From DUVT01 sp041675865 (GTDB lineage: Bacteria > Bacillota_I > Bacilli_A > ML615J-28 > CAG-698), in the NCBI GenBank assembly GCA_041675865.1, contig JBAYTA010000042.1, forward strand, positions 1-15,243: 15,243 nt of DNA, written 5' to 3'. This document shows, piece by piece, positions 8,207 to 14,408 of the stretch (position 1 is its first letter; every line of letters starts with the position of its first letter). A program made the position numbers and the translations under genes. The notes under the pieces are model-generated. The model saw only the letters and a list, made by a program, of their open reading frames with translations, did no database searches and was not told the DNA's origin.

Positions 8207-8235
8207 TTGACAAACCGTGCTGAATAATTTATAAT
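8207..8235 (+). promoter_or_regulatory. Perfect consensus promoter of the first structured RNA
   Basis: TTGACA (8207-8212), a 17-bp spacer and TATAAT (8230-8235) match the sigma-A consensus at every position. Transcription would begin at about 8242, exactly where the closing stem of RNA copy 1 begins. An AT-rich UP-element-like stretch (the last repeat unit) sits directly upstream. Very high expression is expected. Confidence 0.88.
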
Positions 8236-8241
8236 ATAAAT

Positions 8242-8411
8242 ACCTGGGGAGTTCGCCTTTTTATCATATGCGAACCGAACAAAAAATAAATAGGAAGTCG
8301 AGGTATGTTGGGAGTGAACGCTTGAATTTTCAAGAATCCCGAAGACATACAAAAAGAGACTGCCGTCGTGTGAAATACAGGTTTCACATTGTAATAACGG
8401 CTTCCTGGGTA
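8242..8411 (+). ncRNA. Structured non-coding RNA, copy 1 (possibly raiA-like)
   Basis: This is a roughly 170-nt RNA beginning at the predicted transcription start. P1 closes the ends (8242-8251 with 8401-8410). P2 is GTTCGC/GCGAAC (8251-8256 with 8270-8275), with its outermost base shared with P1. P3 is 8303-8309 with 8344-8350, enclosing the P4 hairpin CTTGA/TCAAG (8321-8325 with 8330-8334). P5 is 8368-8375 with 8382-8389, and GTCG (8297-8300) can pair with CGGC (8398-8401). The same stems form in copy 2, with base changes that keep pairing. No credible protein is encoded. No terminator follows, so the transcript may extend through copy 2. The conserved strings and layout resemble what I recall of the raiA-motif RNA of Bacillota and Actinobacteria, but I could not align it. 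It is not a recognisable cobalamin, lysine, glycine or T-box element. Confidence 0.7.
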
Positions 8412-8442
8412 TTTCTATTTGGAAAAAATGGAAGTTAACTAT

Positions 8443-8471
8443 TTGATAAATTTTAAAATTTGATATATAAT
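8443..8471 (+). promoter_or_regulatory. Promoter of the second structured RNA
   Basis: TTGATA (8443-8448), a 17-bp spacer and TATAAT (8466-8471) sit at the same position relative to RNA copy 2 as the consensus promoter does to copy 1 (offset 236 bp for the -10). The spacer sequence differs from copy 1, so the promoter elements appear conserved rather than merely copied. Start expected near 8478. Confidence 0.78.
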
Positions 8472-8477
8472 ATAATT

Positions 8478-8647
8478 GCCTAGGAAGTTCGCCTTTTTAT
8501 ATATATGCGAACCCAACAATTAAATTTAGGAAGTCGAGGTATGGCAGGTGTGAATGCTTGAATTTACAAGAATCCCGAAGCTGTACAAAAAGAGACTACC
8601 ACCGTGTGAGCTTCAGGTTTCACATTGTAATAACGGCTTCCTGGGTA
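8478..8647 (+). ncRNA. Structured non-coding RNA, copy 2 (possibly raiA-like)
   Basis: This is a second copy of the same RNA, 236 bp downstream. Its last 35 bases (8614-8648) are identical to copy 1. P1 is 8478-8487 with 8637-8646; P2 is GTTCGC/GCGAAC (8487-8492 with 8507-8512). P3 is 8539-8545 with 8580-8586; P4 is CTTG/CAAG (8557-8560 with 8567-8570); P5 is 8604-8610 with 8619-8625. In P3 one U-A pair of copy 1 becomes G-C here and a U-G becomes C-G. P1 and P5 show A-U to G-U exchanges. GGTG (8547-8550) could form a pseudoknot with CACC (8600-8603), but the equivalent in copy 1 has a mismatch. A terminator follows 17 nt later. A 69-codon open frame overlapping this copy has no coding features. 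Confidence 0.7.
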
Positions 8648-8664
8648 TAAATTTATTATTTGAA

Positions 8665-8692
8665 ATCCGAGTTTTAATGCTCGGATCTTTTT
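8665..8692 (+). terminator. Intrinsic terminator of the tandem RNAs
   Basis: ATCCGAG (8665-8671) and CTCGGAT (8680-8686) form a 7-bp GC-rich stem around an 8-nt loop, followed by CTTTTTATTTT. It separates the RNA genes from the glutamate mutase operon, so the RNAs are unlikely to be a leader of that operon unless the terminator is bypassed. Confidence 0.88.
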
Positions 8693-8725
8693 ATTTTAAT
8701 ATTAGTTTGTTTTCTACGTTTTACC

Positions 8726-8754
8726 TTGAAACTAAAGCGTTTTTAGTATATAAT
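8726..8754 (+). promoter_or_regulatory. Promoter of the glutamate fermentation operon
   Basis: TTGAAA (8726-8731), a 17-bp spacer and TATAAT (8749-8754) give a near-consensus sigma-A promoter. The start is expected near 8761, which leaves only a 32-nt leader before the first start codon at 8793. That leader is too short for a cobalamin riboswitch, although the first enzyme uses adenosylcobalamin. Confidence 0.85.
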
Positions 8755-8792
8755 ATTATGTGAAGAATTCATTAGAATATGGAGGAAAATTA

Positions 8793-9206
8793 ATGAATAC
8801 AATTGTGATCGGTGTCATTGGTGCTGATGTTCATGCAGTTGGAAATAAAATAATTGATTATACGCTGACGAGGGAAGGGTTTAATGTTGTAAATGTTGGT
8901 GTATTATCTACGCAAGAAGATTTTATTAATGCTGCAATTGAATCCAACGCAAAAATGATACTTGTTTCATCACTTTATGGACATGGCGAAATTGATTGTC
9001 GTGGAATGAGAGAAAAGTGTATAGAAGCAGGGCTAAATGATATTATTATATATGTTGGTGGAAACATTGTAGTGGGTAAGCAAGAATTTGAGGACGTTGA
9101 AAATAGATTTAAGAAAATGGGGTTTAACCGTGTATTTCCTCCAGGAACTACGATTGATTCTGTTATCGACATCATTAAAAAAGATATAGGTGCAACAAGT
9201 GGCTAA
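8793..9206 (+). CDS. glmS: Glutamate mutase small (sigma) subunit, B12-binding
   Basis: This 137-residue protein equals the length of Clostridium glutamate mutase component S (also called mutS; unrelated to glucosamine synthase or mismatch repair). It binds the lower face of adenosylcobalamin. The signature D12-x-H14-x-x-G17 (GADVHAVGNK) supplies the cobalt-ligating His, and the SSLYGHGE and YVGGN loops are the other cofactor contacts of the Rossmann-like cobalamin-binding fold. With GlmE it converts L-glutamate to (2S,3S)-3-methylaspartate. A longer frame from GTG 8760 would begin right at the transcription start without a ribosome site. The ATG at 8793 has GGAGG seven bases upstream and gives the family-typical N-terminus. 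It is the first gene of the operon and overlaps the next by 8 nt. Confidence 0.96.
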   Translation: MNTIVIGVIGADVHAVGNKIIDYTLTREGFNVVNVGVLSTQEDFINAAIESNAKMILVSSLYGHGEIDCRGMREKCIEAGLNDIIIYVGGNIVVGKQEFEDVENRFKKMGFNRVFPPGTTIDSVIDIIKKDIGATSG

Positions 9207-10581
9207 ATATTTGCTAGTTGATATTGGTTCAACTTATACAAAACTGACTGCAGTTGATCTTGAAAAGGAAGATATTATTGCAACGAGTAAACATTATACA
9301 ACGGTTGAAACTGATGTTAGAATTGGCTATAATAAAGCGCTTAATGAATTAAAAAATAAAACAAATGAAAACTTAGAATTTGAGAAAATATTAGCATGCT
9401 CATCAGCTGCTGGTGGTTTAAAGATGGCTGCTATAGGCTTAGTTGAAGAGTTAACAGTTGAAGCCGCAAAAAGGGTTTGCCTTAATTCGGGTGGTAAAGT
9501 TAATCTAGTATTTGCTCATAAAATAACAAGAAAAGAAGTAGAAAAAATAAAAAATGAAAGTATAGATATTATATTACTTGCTGGTGGAACTAATGGTGGT
9601 AATAGTGAATGTGTTATTCATAATGCTACTATGTTAGGAGAAGGACAAGTGAATATACCTGTTGTTTATGCAGGTAATAAATCTGTACAAGATGAAATTC
9701 AAGAAATTTTTTCAAAATATAATATAAATGGTTACATTTGTGATAATGTAATGCCTAAACTAAATGAATTAAATATAGAATCAAGTAGAGCTGTTATTAA
9801 ACAAATATTTTTAGATAATATTATTTCCGCAAAAGGTATTAATAAGCTTGCTGATGAAATTGATGGCTTGCTTTTACCTACTCCACATGCAGTCTTAAAT
9901 GCAGCAGACTTACTAAGTGTTGGTTATTTAGAAGAAGAAGGCTTAGGGGATGCTATTTTAGTTGACATTGGAGGAGCTACTACTGATATTTATTCATTTT
10001 CAAAAGGTCTACCAAAAACCCCAAATACTGTACTTCATGGTTTAGAAGAACCTTTTGCTAAGAGGACAGTAGAAGGAGACCTTGGTATGAGGTACTCTAC
10101 ACTGGGAATCATTAATAATTTAAGTGCTAGAGAAATTGAAGAGTTTAAGGTAAAGGGTATTGATATAGTTAAGGAAGCTTTAGTTAGAAGAGAGAATGTG
10201 GAAATGGTTCCAACAACAAAAGAAGAAAAAGATGTTGATAATATTTTCGCATCTTTATGTGTAGATACAGCAATATCAAGACATGTTGGGACACTTGAGA
10301 CTGTCTATACTCCACTTGGAGTTATGTATTATCAAGAAGGAAAAGACTTAAGCGATTGTAAGACTATAATTGGTACTGGTGGAGTTATTATCCATAGTGA
10401 AGATAAAGTTTCTATTTTAGAAAAAATTAAAGTAAATCCAAAAAGACTTACTGAACTTAGACCTAAAGAAGGTAATTATTTTATCGATGAAGATTATATC
10501 TTATCTGCAATGGGACTATTATGTATAGACCATCCAGAGATTGCATTAAAAATTATGAAAAAGAGAATTAAGAGAATTTAG
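9199..10581 (+). CDS. glmL: Glutamate mutase reactivating factor MutL/GlmL
   Basis: This 460-residue member of the GlmL/MutL family has the actin/Hsp70-like (ASKHA) ATPase fold. An N-terminal LLVDIGSTYTKLTAVD phosphate loop and a second DIGGATTDIYS loop in the middle (about residue 255) mark the nucleotide site. SSAAGGLKMAAIGLVEELTVEAAK and LLAGGTNGG are further family blocks. The protein is thought to reactivate glutamate mutase by ATP-driven exchange of damaged cobalamin, and it sits between the two mutase subunit genes in known clusters, as here. The frame opens at GTG 9190, but GTG 9199 is preferred because AGGTG (9188-9192) stands six bases before it. The start overlaps the glmS stop, implying translational coupling. 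It has nothing to do with DNA mismatch-repair MutL. Confidence 0.93.
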   Translation: MAKYLLVDIGSTYTKLTAVDLEKEDIIATSKHYTTVETDVRIGYNKALNELKNKTNENLEFEKILACSSAAGGLKMAAIGLVEELTVEAAKRVCLNSGGKVNLVFAHKITRKEVEKIKNESIDIILLAGGTNGGNSECVIHNATMLGEGQVNIPVVYAGNKSVQDEIQEIFSKYNINGYICDNVMPKLNELNIESSRAVIKQIFLDNIISAKGINKLADEIDGLLLPTPHAVLNAADLLSVGYLEEEGLGDAILVDIGGATTDIYSFSKGLPKTPNTVLHGLEEPFAKRTVEGDLGMRYSTLGIINNLSAREIEEFKVKGIDIVKEALVRRENVEMVPTTKEEKDVDNIFASLCVDTAISRHVGTLETVYTPLGVMYYQEGKDLSDCKTIIGTGGVIIHSEDKVSILEKIKVNPKRLTELRPKEGNYFIDEDYILSAMGLLCIDHPEIALKIMKKRIKRI

Positions 10582-10584
10582 GAT

Positions 10585-12042
10585 ATGGAATTAAAAAATA
10601 AAAAATGGACTGAAGAAGAGTTTCTACAGGTTCGTGCTGAAGTTTTAAAATCTTGGCCAACTGGAAATTCTCCTCTTCTCGACTTAGATGTAGTTATAGA
10701 GAACTTAAAAAAAGTTCCAAAAGAAAAGAATTTCGCAATCGTTTTAAATGAAGCAAAACTACATGGAAGAACAATGATTCAACCACGTGCTGGTGTTGCT
10801 GTTTTAGAGGATCATATTGAATTAATGTTGCACTTACAAAATGCTGGTGCAGATTTCTTACCAAGTACAATAGATTCTTATACAAGACAAAATCGTTATC
10901 AAGAAGCTGAAAACGGAATATTAGAAAGTAAAAAATTTAAAAGAAGTTTGCTGAACGGCTTTCCAGCTGTTAACTATGGAGTTGATGGATGTAAACAAGT
11001 ATATGATGCAGTATCTGTACCACTTCAAGCAAGACATGGTACACCTGATTCGAGATTACTTGCGGAAATTATTCATGCAGCTGGTTGGACTTCTAATGAG
11101 GGGGGAGCAATTTCATATAATGTTCCTTATGCAAAAGCTGTTTCAATTGAGGACACAATAAAATATTGGCAATATTGCGATAGACTAGTTGGATATTATG
11201 AGGATAGAGAAGTAAAGATAAATCGCGAACCATTTGGACCTCTAACAGGTACTTTAGTTCCTCCTTGTATTTCTAATACTGTTGCAATTATAGAAGCGCT
11301 ACTTGCAGCTGAGCAAGGTGTTAAAAATATTACGGTTGGTTATGGACAAGGTGGTAACTTGATTCAAGACGTTGCTGCTGTTAATGCTTTAAGAGACCAA
11401 ACAGAAGAATACCTTGAAAAGTATGGATATAAGGATATGGAAGTTTCTACTGTATTCCATCAATGGATGGGTGGATTTCCTGCAGATGAAGCTGCAGCTT
11501 TAGGTTTAATTTCTATGGCATCAACTGTAGCTGCCCTTTCAAAGGCAACTAAGATGATTACAAAGACTCCATATGAGTCTATTGGTGTACCGACAAAAGA
11601 AGCAAATGCAATGGGTATTAAAGCCTCAAAATTTGTTGTTACATTACTAAGAGACCAAAAGTATGAAGAGAGCGAAAAATATAAAGAAGAATATAATCAA
11701 ATAAAAAAAGAAGTTAATTCAATAATGGATCATATATTTATTCTAGGTGAAGGTGATTTAGCAGTAGGAACTGTTAAAGCTTTTGAACAAGGAATTCTTG
11801 ATGTTCCTTTTGCACCTAGTATTTATAATGCAGGTAAGGTACTCCCTGCAAGAGATAATGATGGATGCATTCGTATTTTAGAGTTTGGAAATATTGGTTT
11901 CAGCGAAGAAATTAAAGATTTCCATCGTTGTAAAATCAGTGAACGTGCAAAATCAGAAAATAGAGAAGTATCATTCCAATTAACTGTAGATGATGTATAT
12001 GCAGTAAGTAATGGTAAATTAATTGGAAAACCAAAAATATAA
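10585..12042 (+). CDS. glmE: Glutamate mutase large (epsilon) subunit
   Basis: This 485-residue catalytic TIM-barrel subunit performs the radical carbon-skeleton rearrangement of L-glutamate to 3-methylaspartate with the GlmS-bound cobalamin. Active-site residues known from the C. cochlearium enzyme are all in place, shifted by one: R101 (TIDSYTRQNRY), R150 (QARHG), the catalytic-base E172 (NEGG), Y178 and Y182, and K327 with E331 (TKTPYESIG). R150 with R101 and K327 should clamp the substrate carboxylates. The N-terminus MELKNKKWTEEEF is typical of the family. The gene starts three bases after the glmL stop and has only a weak Shine-Dalgarno, so coupling to glmL is likely. Length is normal and no lesions are seen. 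Confidence 0.97.
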   Translation: MELKNKKWTEEEFLQVRAEVLKSWPTGNSPLLDLDVVIENLKKVPKEKNFAIVLNEAKLHGRTMIQPRAGVAVLEDHIELMLHLQNAGADFLPSTIDSYTRQNRYQEAENGILESKKFKRSLLNGFPAVNYGVDGCKQVYDAVSVPLQARHGTPDSRLLAEIIHAAGWTSNEGGAISYNVPYAKAVSIEDTIKYWQYCDRLVGYYEDREVKINREPFGPLTGTLVPPCISNTVAIIEALLAAEQGVKNITVGYGQGGNLIQDVAAVNALRDQTEEYLEKYGYKDMEVSTVFHQWMGGFPADEAAALGLISMASTVAALSKATKMITKTPYESIGVPTKEANAMGIKASKFVVTLLRDQKYEESEKYKEEYNQIKKEVNSIMDHIFILGEGDLAVGTVKAFEQGILDVPFAPSIYNAGKVLPARDNDGCIRILEFGNIGFSEEIKDFHRCKISERAKSENREVSFQLTVDDVYAVSNGKLIGKPKI

Positions 12043-12061
12043 AAAAAAGAAGGTAAAAAAA

Positions 12062-13309
12062 GTGAAAATAATCGATGTAGTATTATCAAAATCGTATACA
12101 GGATTTTATTTTGATGACCAACAAGCTATCAAAAAAGGCGCAAAAACAGATGGATTTATTTATGTAGGTGAAACAAAAACTCCAGGATTTTCAAAGATTA
12201 GAATTCCAGGAGAAGCAATATCAGTTCAATTAGTATTAGAAGATGGTTTAGTTGCTGTAGGTGATTGTGCAGCTGTTCAATATAGTGGAACTGGTGGAAG
12301 AGATCCATTATTCTTAGCTGATGAATTTATTCCATTTATTGAAAAAAATCTTAAACCAATGTTAATTGGTGAAGATGTTTCTAATTTCAGAGAATTAGCT
12401 GAAAAATATGATCATCTAACAATTGATGGTAAGAGATTACATACTGCTATTAGATACGGAATTACTCAAGCATTATTAAATGCAACTAGTTTAGTTAAAC
12501 GCCTAACTATGGCTGAAGTAATTAGAGAAGAATATAATATTGATGATAAAAACTACGAAGCAGTTGATGTGTTTACTCAAAGTGGTGATGATAGATATAC
12601 AAATGCTGATAAGATGATTATTAAAGAAGTAGAAGTTCTACCTCATGCATTAATTAATCATGTAGAAACTAAACTTGGTTTAAATGGTGAATTATTAGTA
12701 AACTATTTAAAATATTTAAGCAAAAGAGTATTACAAATTAGAAGTCGTGAAGATTATAATCCAATCTTCCATATTGATGTTTATGGAACAATTGGGATTA
12801 TATTTGATAATGATCCAAGAAAAATCGTTGATTACTTTAAAGTATTAGAAGATGCTGCAAAACCATTTAAATTAAGGATTGAAGGTCCAGTAGATGATGG
12901 TACTAGAGAAGGAACAATGATTGCTCTAAGAGATATTACAGCATTATGTGATAAAGAAGGTGTTAATGTAGAGGTTGTTGCAGATGAATGGTGTAACAAT
13001 TTAGAAGATATTAAATACTTTGCAGACAATAAAGCAGGACATATGTTGCAAATTAAAACACCAGATTTAGGTGGGGTAAATAATACTGTTGAAGCTATTA
13101 TTTATTGTAATGACAAAAATATTGGTGCTTATTGTGGTGGTACTTGTAATGAAACTAATATCTCTTGTGCAACTACAACTAATATTGCAATTGGTGCAAA
13201 GGCAGTCCAAATTCTTGCAAAACCTGGTATGGGTGTTGATGAAGCAATTATGCTTGTGAAAAATGAAATGAATCGTGTCCTTGCATTAGCTAATAGAAGA
13301 GGAAAATAA
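12062..13309 (+). CDS. mal: Methylaspartate ammonia-lyase
   Basis: This 415-residue member of the enolase superfamily eliminates ammonia from (2S,3S)-3-methylaspartate to give mesaconate. Residues matching the characterised clostridial and Citrobacter enzymes are present, offset by one: the two catalytic bases H195 (LPHALIN) and K332 (QIKTPDLGGVNN), and the Mg2+ ligands D239 (HIDVYG), E274 (RIEGP) and D308 (VADEWC). YCGGTCNETN is a further signature. The frame extends up to TTG 12023, but GTG 12062 is preferred: AGAAGGT ends seven bases before it, and the product starts (M)KIIDVVLSKSYTGFYFDDQ as in relatives of about 413 residues. It lies 19 bases after glmE and 2 bases before citD. Confidence 0.96.
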   Translation: MKIIDVVLSKSYTGFYFDDQQAIKKGAKTDGFIYVGETKTPGFSKIRIPGEAISVQLVLEDGLVAVGDCAAVQYSGTGGRDPLFLADEFIPFIEKNLKPMLIGEDVSNFRELAEKYDHLTIDGKRLHTAIRYGITQALLNATSLVKRLTMAEVIREEYNIDDKNYEAVDVFTQSGDDRYTNADKMIIKEVEVLPHALINHVETKLGLNGELLVNYLKYLSKRVLQIRSREDYNPIFHIDVYGTIGIIFDNDPRKIVDYFKVLEDAAKPFKLRIEGPVDDGTREGTMIALRDITALCDKEGVNVEVVADEWCNNLEDIKYFADNKAGHMLQIKTPDLGGVNNTVEAIIYCNDKNIGAYCGGTCNETNISCATTTNIAIGAKAVQILAKPGMGVDEAIMLVKNEMNRVLALANRRGK

Positions 13310-13311
13310 AT

Positions 13312-13566
13312 ATGAAAACTGGTATTTGTGGAAGCTTAGAATCTAATGATTGTTTAATAACTGTCGAAGAAAGCGATACTTTTGAAATAAATATTAAAAG
13401 TATAGTTTATGATTTTTTTGCTGACCAAATCAAGAAAGTGATAATTGAAACCTTAAATGAACAAGGAATTGTTCATATTAAGGTTTTTTGTGATGATAAA
13501 GGAGCTCTAGATTATACTATAAAATCTAGGCTTGAAACAGCAATAAAAAGAATGAGGGAAAGCTAA
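13312..13566 (+). CDS. citD: Citrate/citramalate lyase acyl carrier protein (gamma subunit)
   Basis: This 84-residue CitD-family acyl carrier protein has the GSLES motif, in which Ser11 corresponds to the serine (Ser14 in Klebsiella) that carries the phosphoribosyl-dephospho-CoA arm. The C-terminal DDKGALDYTIKSRLETAI block is the other family signature. The arm carries the acetyl group between the alpha and beta subunits. Family members are usually 90-100 residues, so this one is slightly short at both ends. AAGAGG (13297-13302) precedes the ATG. The stop overlaps the next start by one base (TAATG). By context after mal, it probably serves citramalate lyase rather than citrate lyase; the sequence alone does not separate the two. 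Confidence 0.93.
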   Translation: MKTGICGSLESNDCLITVEESDTFEINIKSIVYDFFADQIKKVIIETLNEQGIVHIKVFCDDKGALDYTIKSRLETAIKRMRES

Positions 13567-14408
13567 TGAGAAGATCACTATTATTTATTCCCGCAAATAA
13601 TCCGGGAATGCTTCAAAATTCTAATGTATTTAAAGCAGATAGTGTGATTTTTGATTTAGAAGATGCGGTAAGTATTAATCAAAAAGATAGCGCAAGGATT
13701 CTTTTAAAAAACTTTTTAGATTATTTTGCTTTAGATGTTGAAGTAGTTATTAGAATAAATGATTTGGATACTCCATATTTCCTTGATGATTTAGATACTA
13801 TTTTAAGTGATAAAGTAGATACTATTATGCTACCTAAAGCTAGCAAGATTCACTTAAAGAGATTAGATGAAATATTGAGTAATTTTGAAAAAGCAAAAAA
13901 AATTAAAAAGAAAATTAAAATTATTCCAATTATAGAACTTGCATCTTCTGTACTAGAAGTTGATCAAATTGCTAGTTTACCTAGAATTGATGGAGTTTTA
14001 CTTGGTGCTGAAGATTTATCGAGTGATATGGAGTTTGAAAGAACTTTAGTAGGAGATGAAATATTATATCCAAGAGCAAAAATTGCATATGCATGTAAGG
14101 CATATGGTATTGATGCAATTGATACACCATTTACTGATGTTCACAATTTAGATGGTTTAATAAAGGATTGTTTGCGAGCAAAAAATTTGGGTATGAATGC
14201 TAAGTCTGCAATTCATCCAAATCAAATTAGCACCATAAATCAAACATTCCAGCCAACTGCAAAACAAATTGAGAATGCCTTAAAAATTGAAATTGCTGCA
14301 AAAAATAATAAAGGAGTATTTAGCTTAGATGGAAAAATGGTTGATAAACCTATTATTGAAAGAAGCAAAAAAATCCTAGAAAAAGCAAGAAAGTATGATT
14401 TATTATGA
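13566..14408 (+). CDS. citE: Citramalate/citrate lyase beta subunit (CitE-like)
   Basis: This 280-residue TIM-barrel protein of the CitE/HpcH family cleaves the acyl-carrier-bound substrate: (3S)-citramalyl thioester to pyruvate plus the acetyl form, or citryl thioester to oxaloacetate. Seen in order are SLLFIPANNPGM, FDLEDAV (acidic metal/substrate site), RIND with its Arg, MLPKAS, PIIELASSV, LLGAEDLSSDM, and SAIHPNQI near residue 220. Length is close to the usual 290-300. It starts in the TAATG overlap with citD and ends in an ATGA overlap with the next gene, so the three lyase genes are translationally coupled. Its place in a glutamate mutase operon favours citramalate as substrate. Confidence 0.93.
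   Translation: MRRSLLFIPANNPGMLQNSNVFKADSVIFDLEDAVSINQKDSARILLKNFLDYFALDVEVVIRINDLDTPYFLDDLDTILSDKVDTIMLPKASKIHLKRLDEILSNFEKAKKIKKKIKIIPIIELASSVLEVDQIASLPRIDGVLLGAEDLSSDMEFERTLVGDEILYPRAKIAYACKAYGIDAIDTPFTDVHNLDGLIKDCLRAKNLGMNAKSAIHPNQISTINQTFQPTAKQIENALKIEIAAKNNKGVFSLDGKMVDKPIIERSKKILEKARKYDLL

Noticed and set aside
8170..8352. 60-codon minus-strand open frame over the repeats and RNA copy 1
   Set aside because: It is a chance frame through the tandem repeat and a structured RNA, with no coding signature.
8242..8647. Tandem riboswitch (cobalamin, glycine or lysine) or T-box leader for the operon
   Set aside because: None of the hallmark boxes I know for those classes is present, and a strong terminator plus a separate consensus promoter lie between the RNAs and the first gene.
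8554..8763. 69-codon plus-strand open frame over RNA copy 2
   Set aside because: It lies across the conserved RNA stems, the terminator and the next promoter, has no ribosome site or recognisable domain, and the frame is not conserved in copy 1.
9190..10581. DNA mismatch-repair genes mutS/mutL
   Set aside because: The names coincide only; the proteins carry the cobalamin-binding DxHxxG motif and an ASKHA ATPase fold, and they flank the glutamate mutase large subunit.
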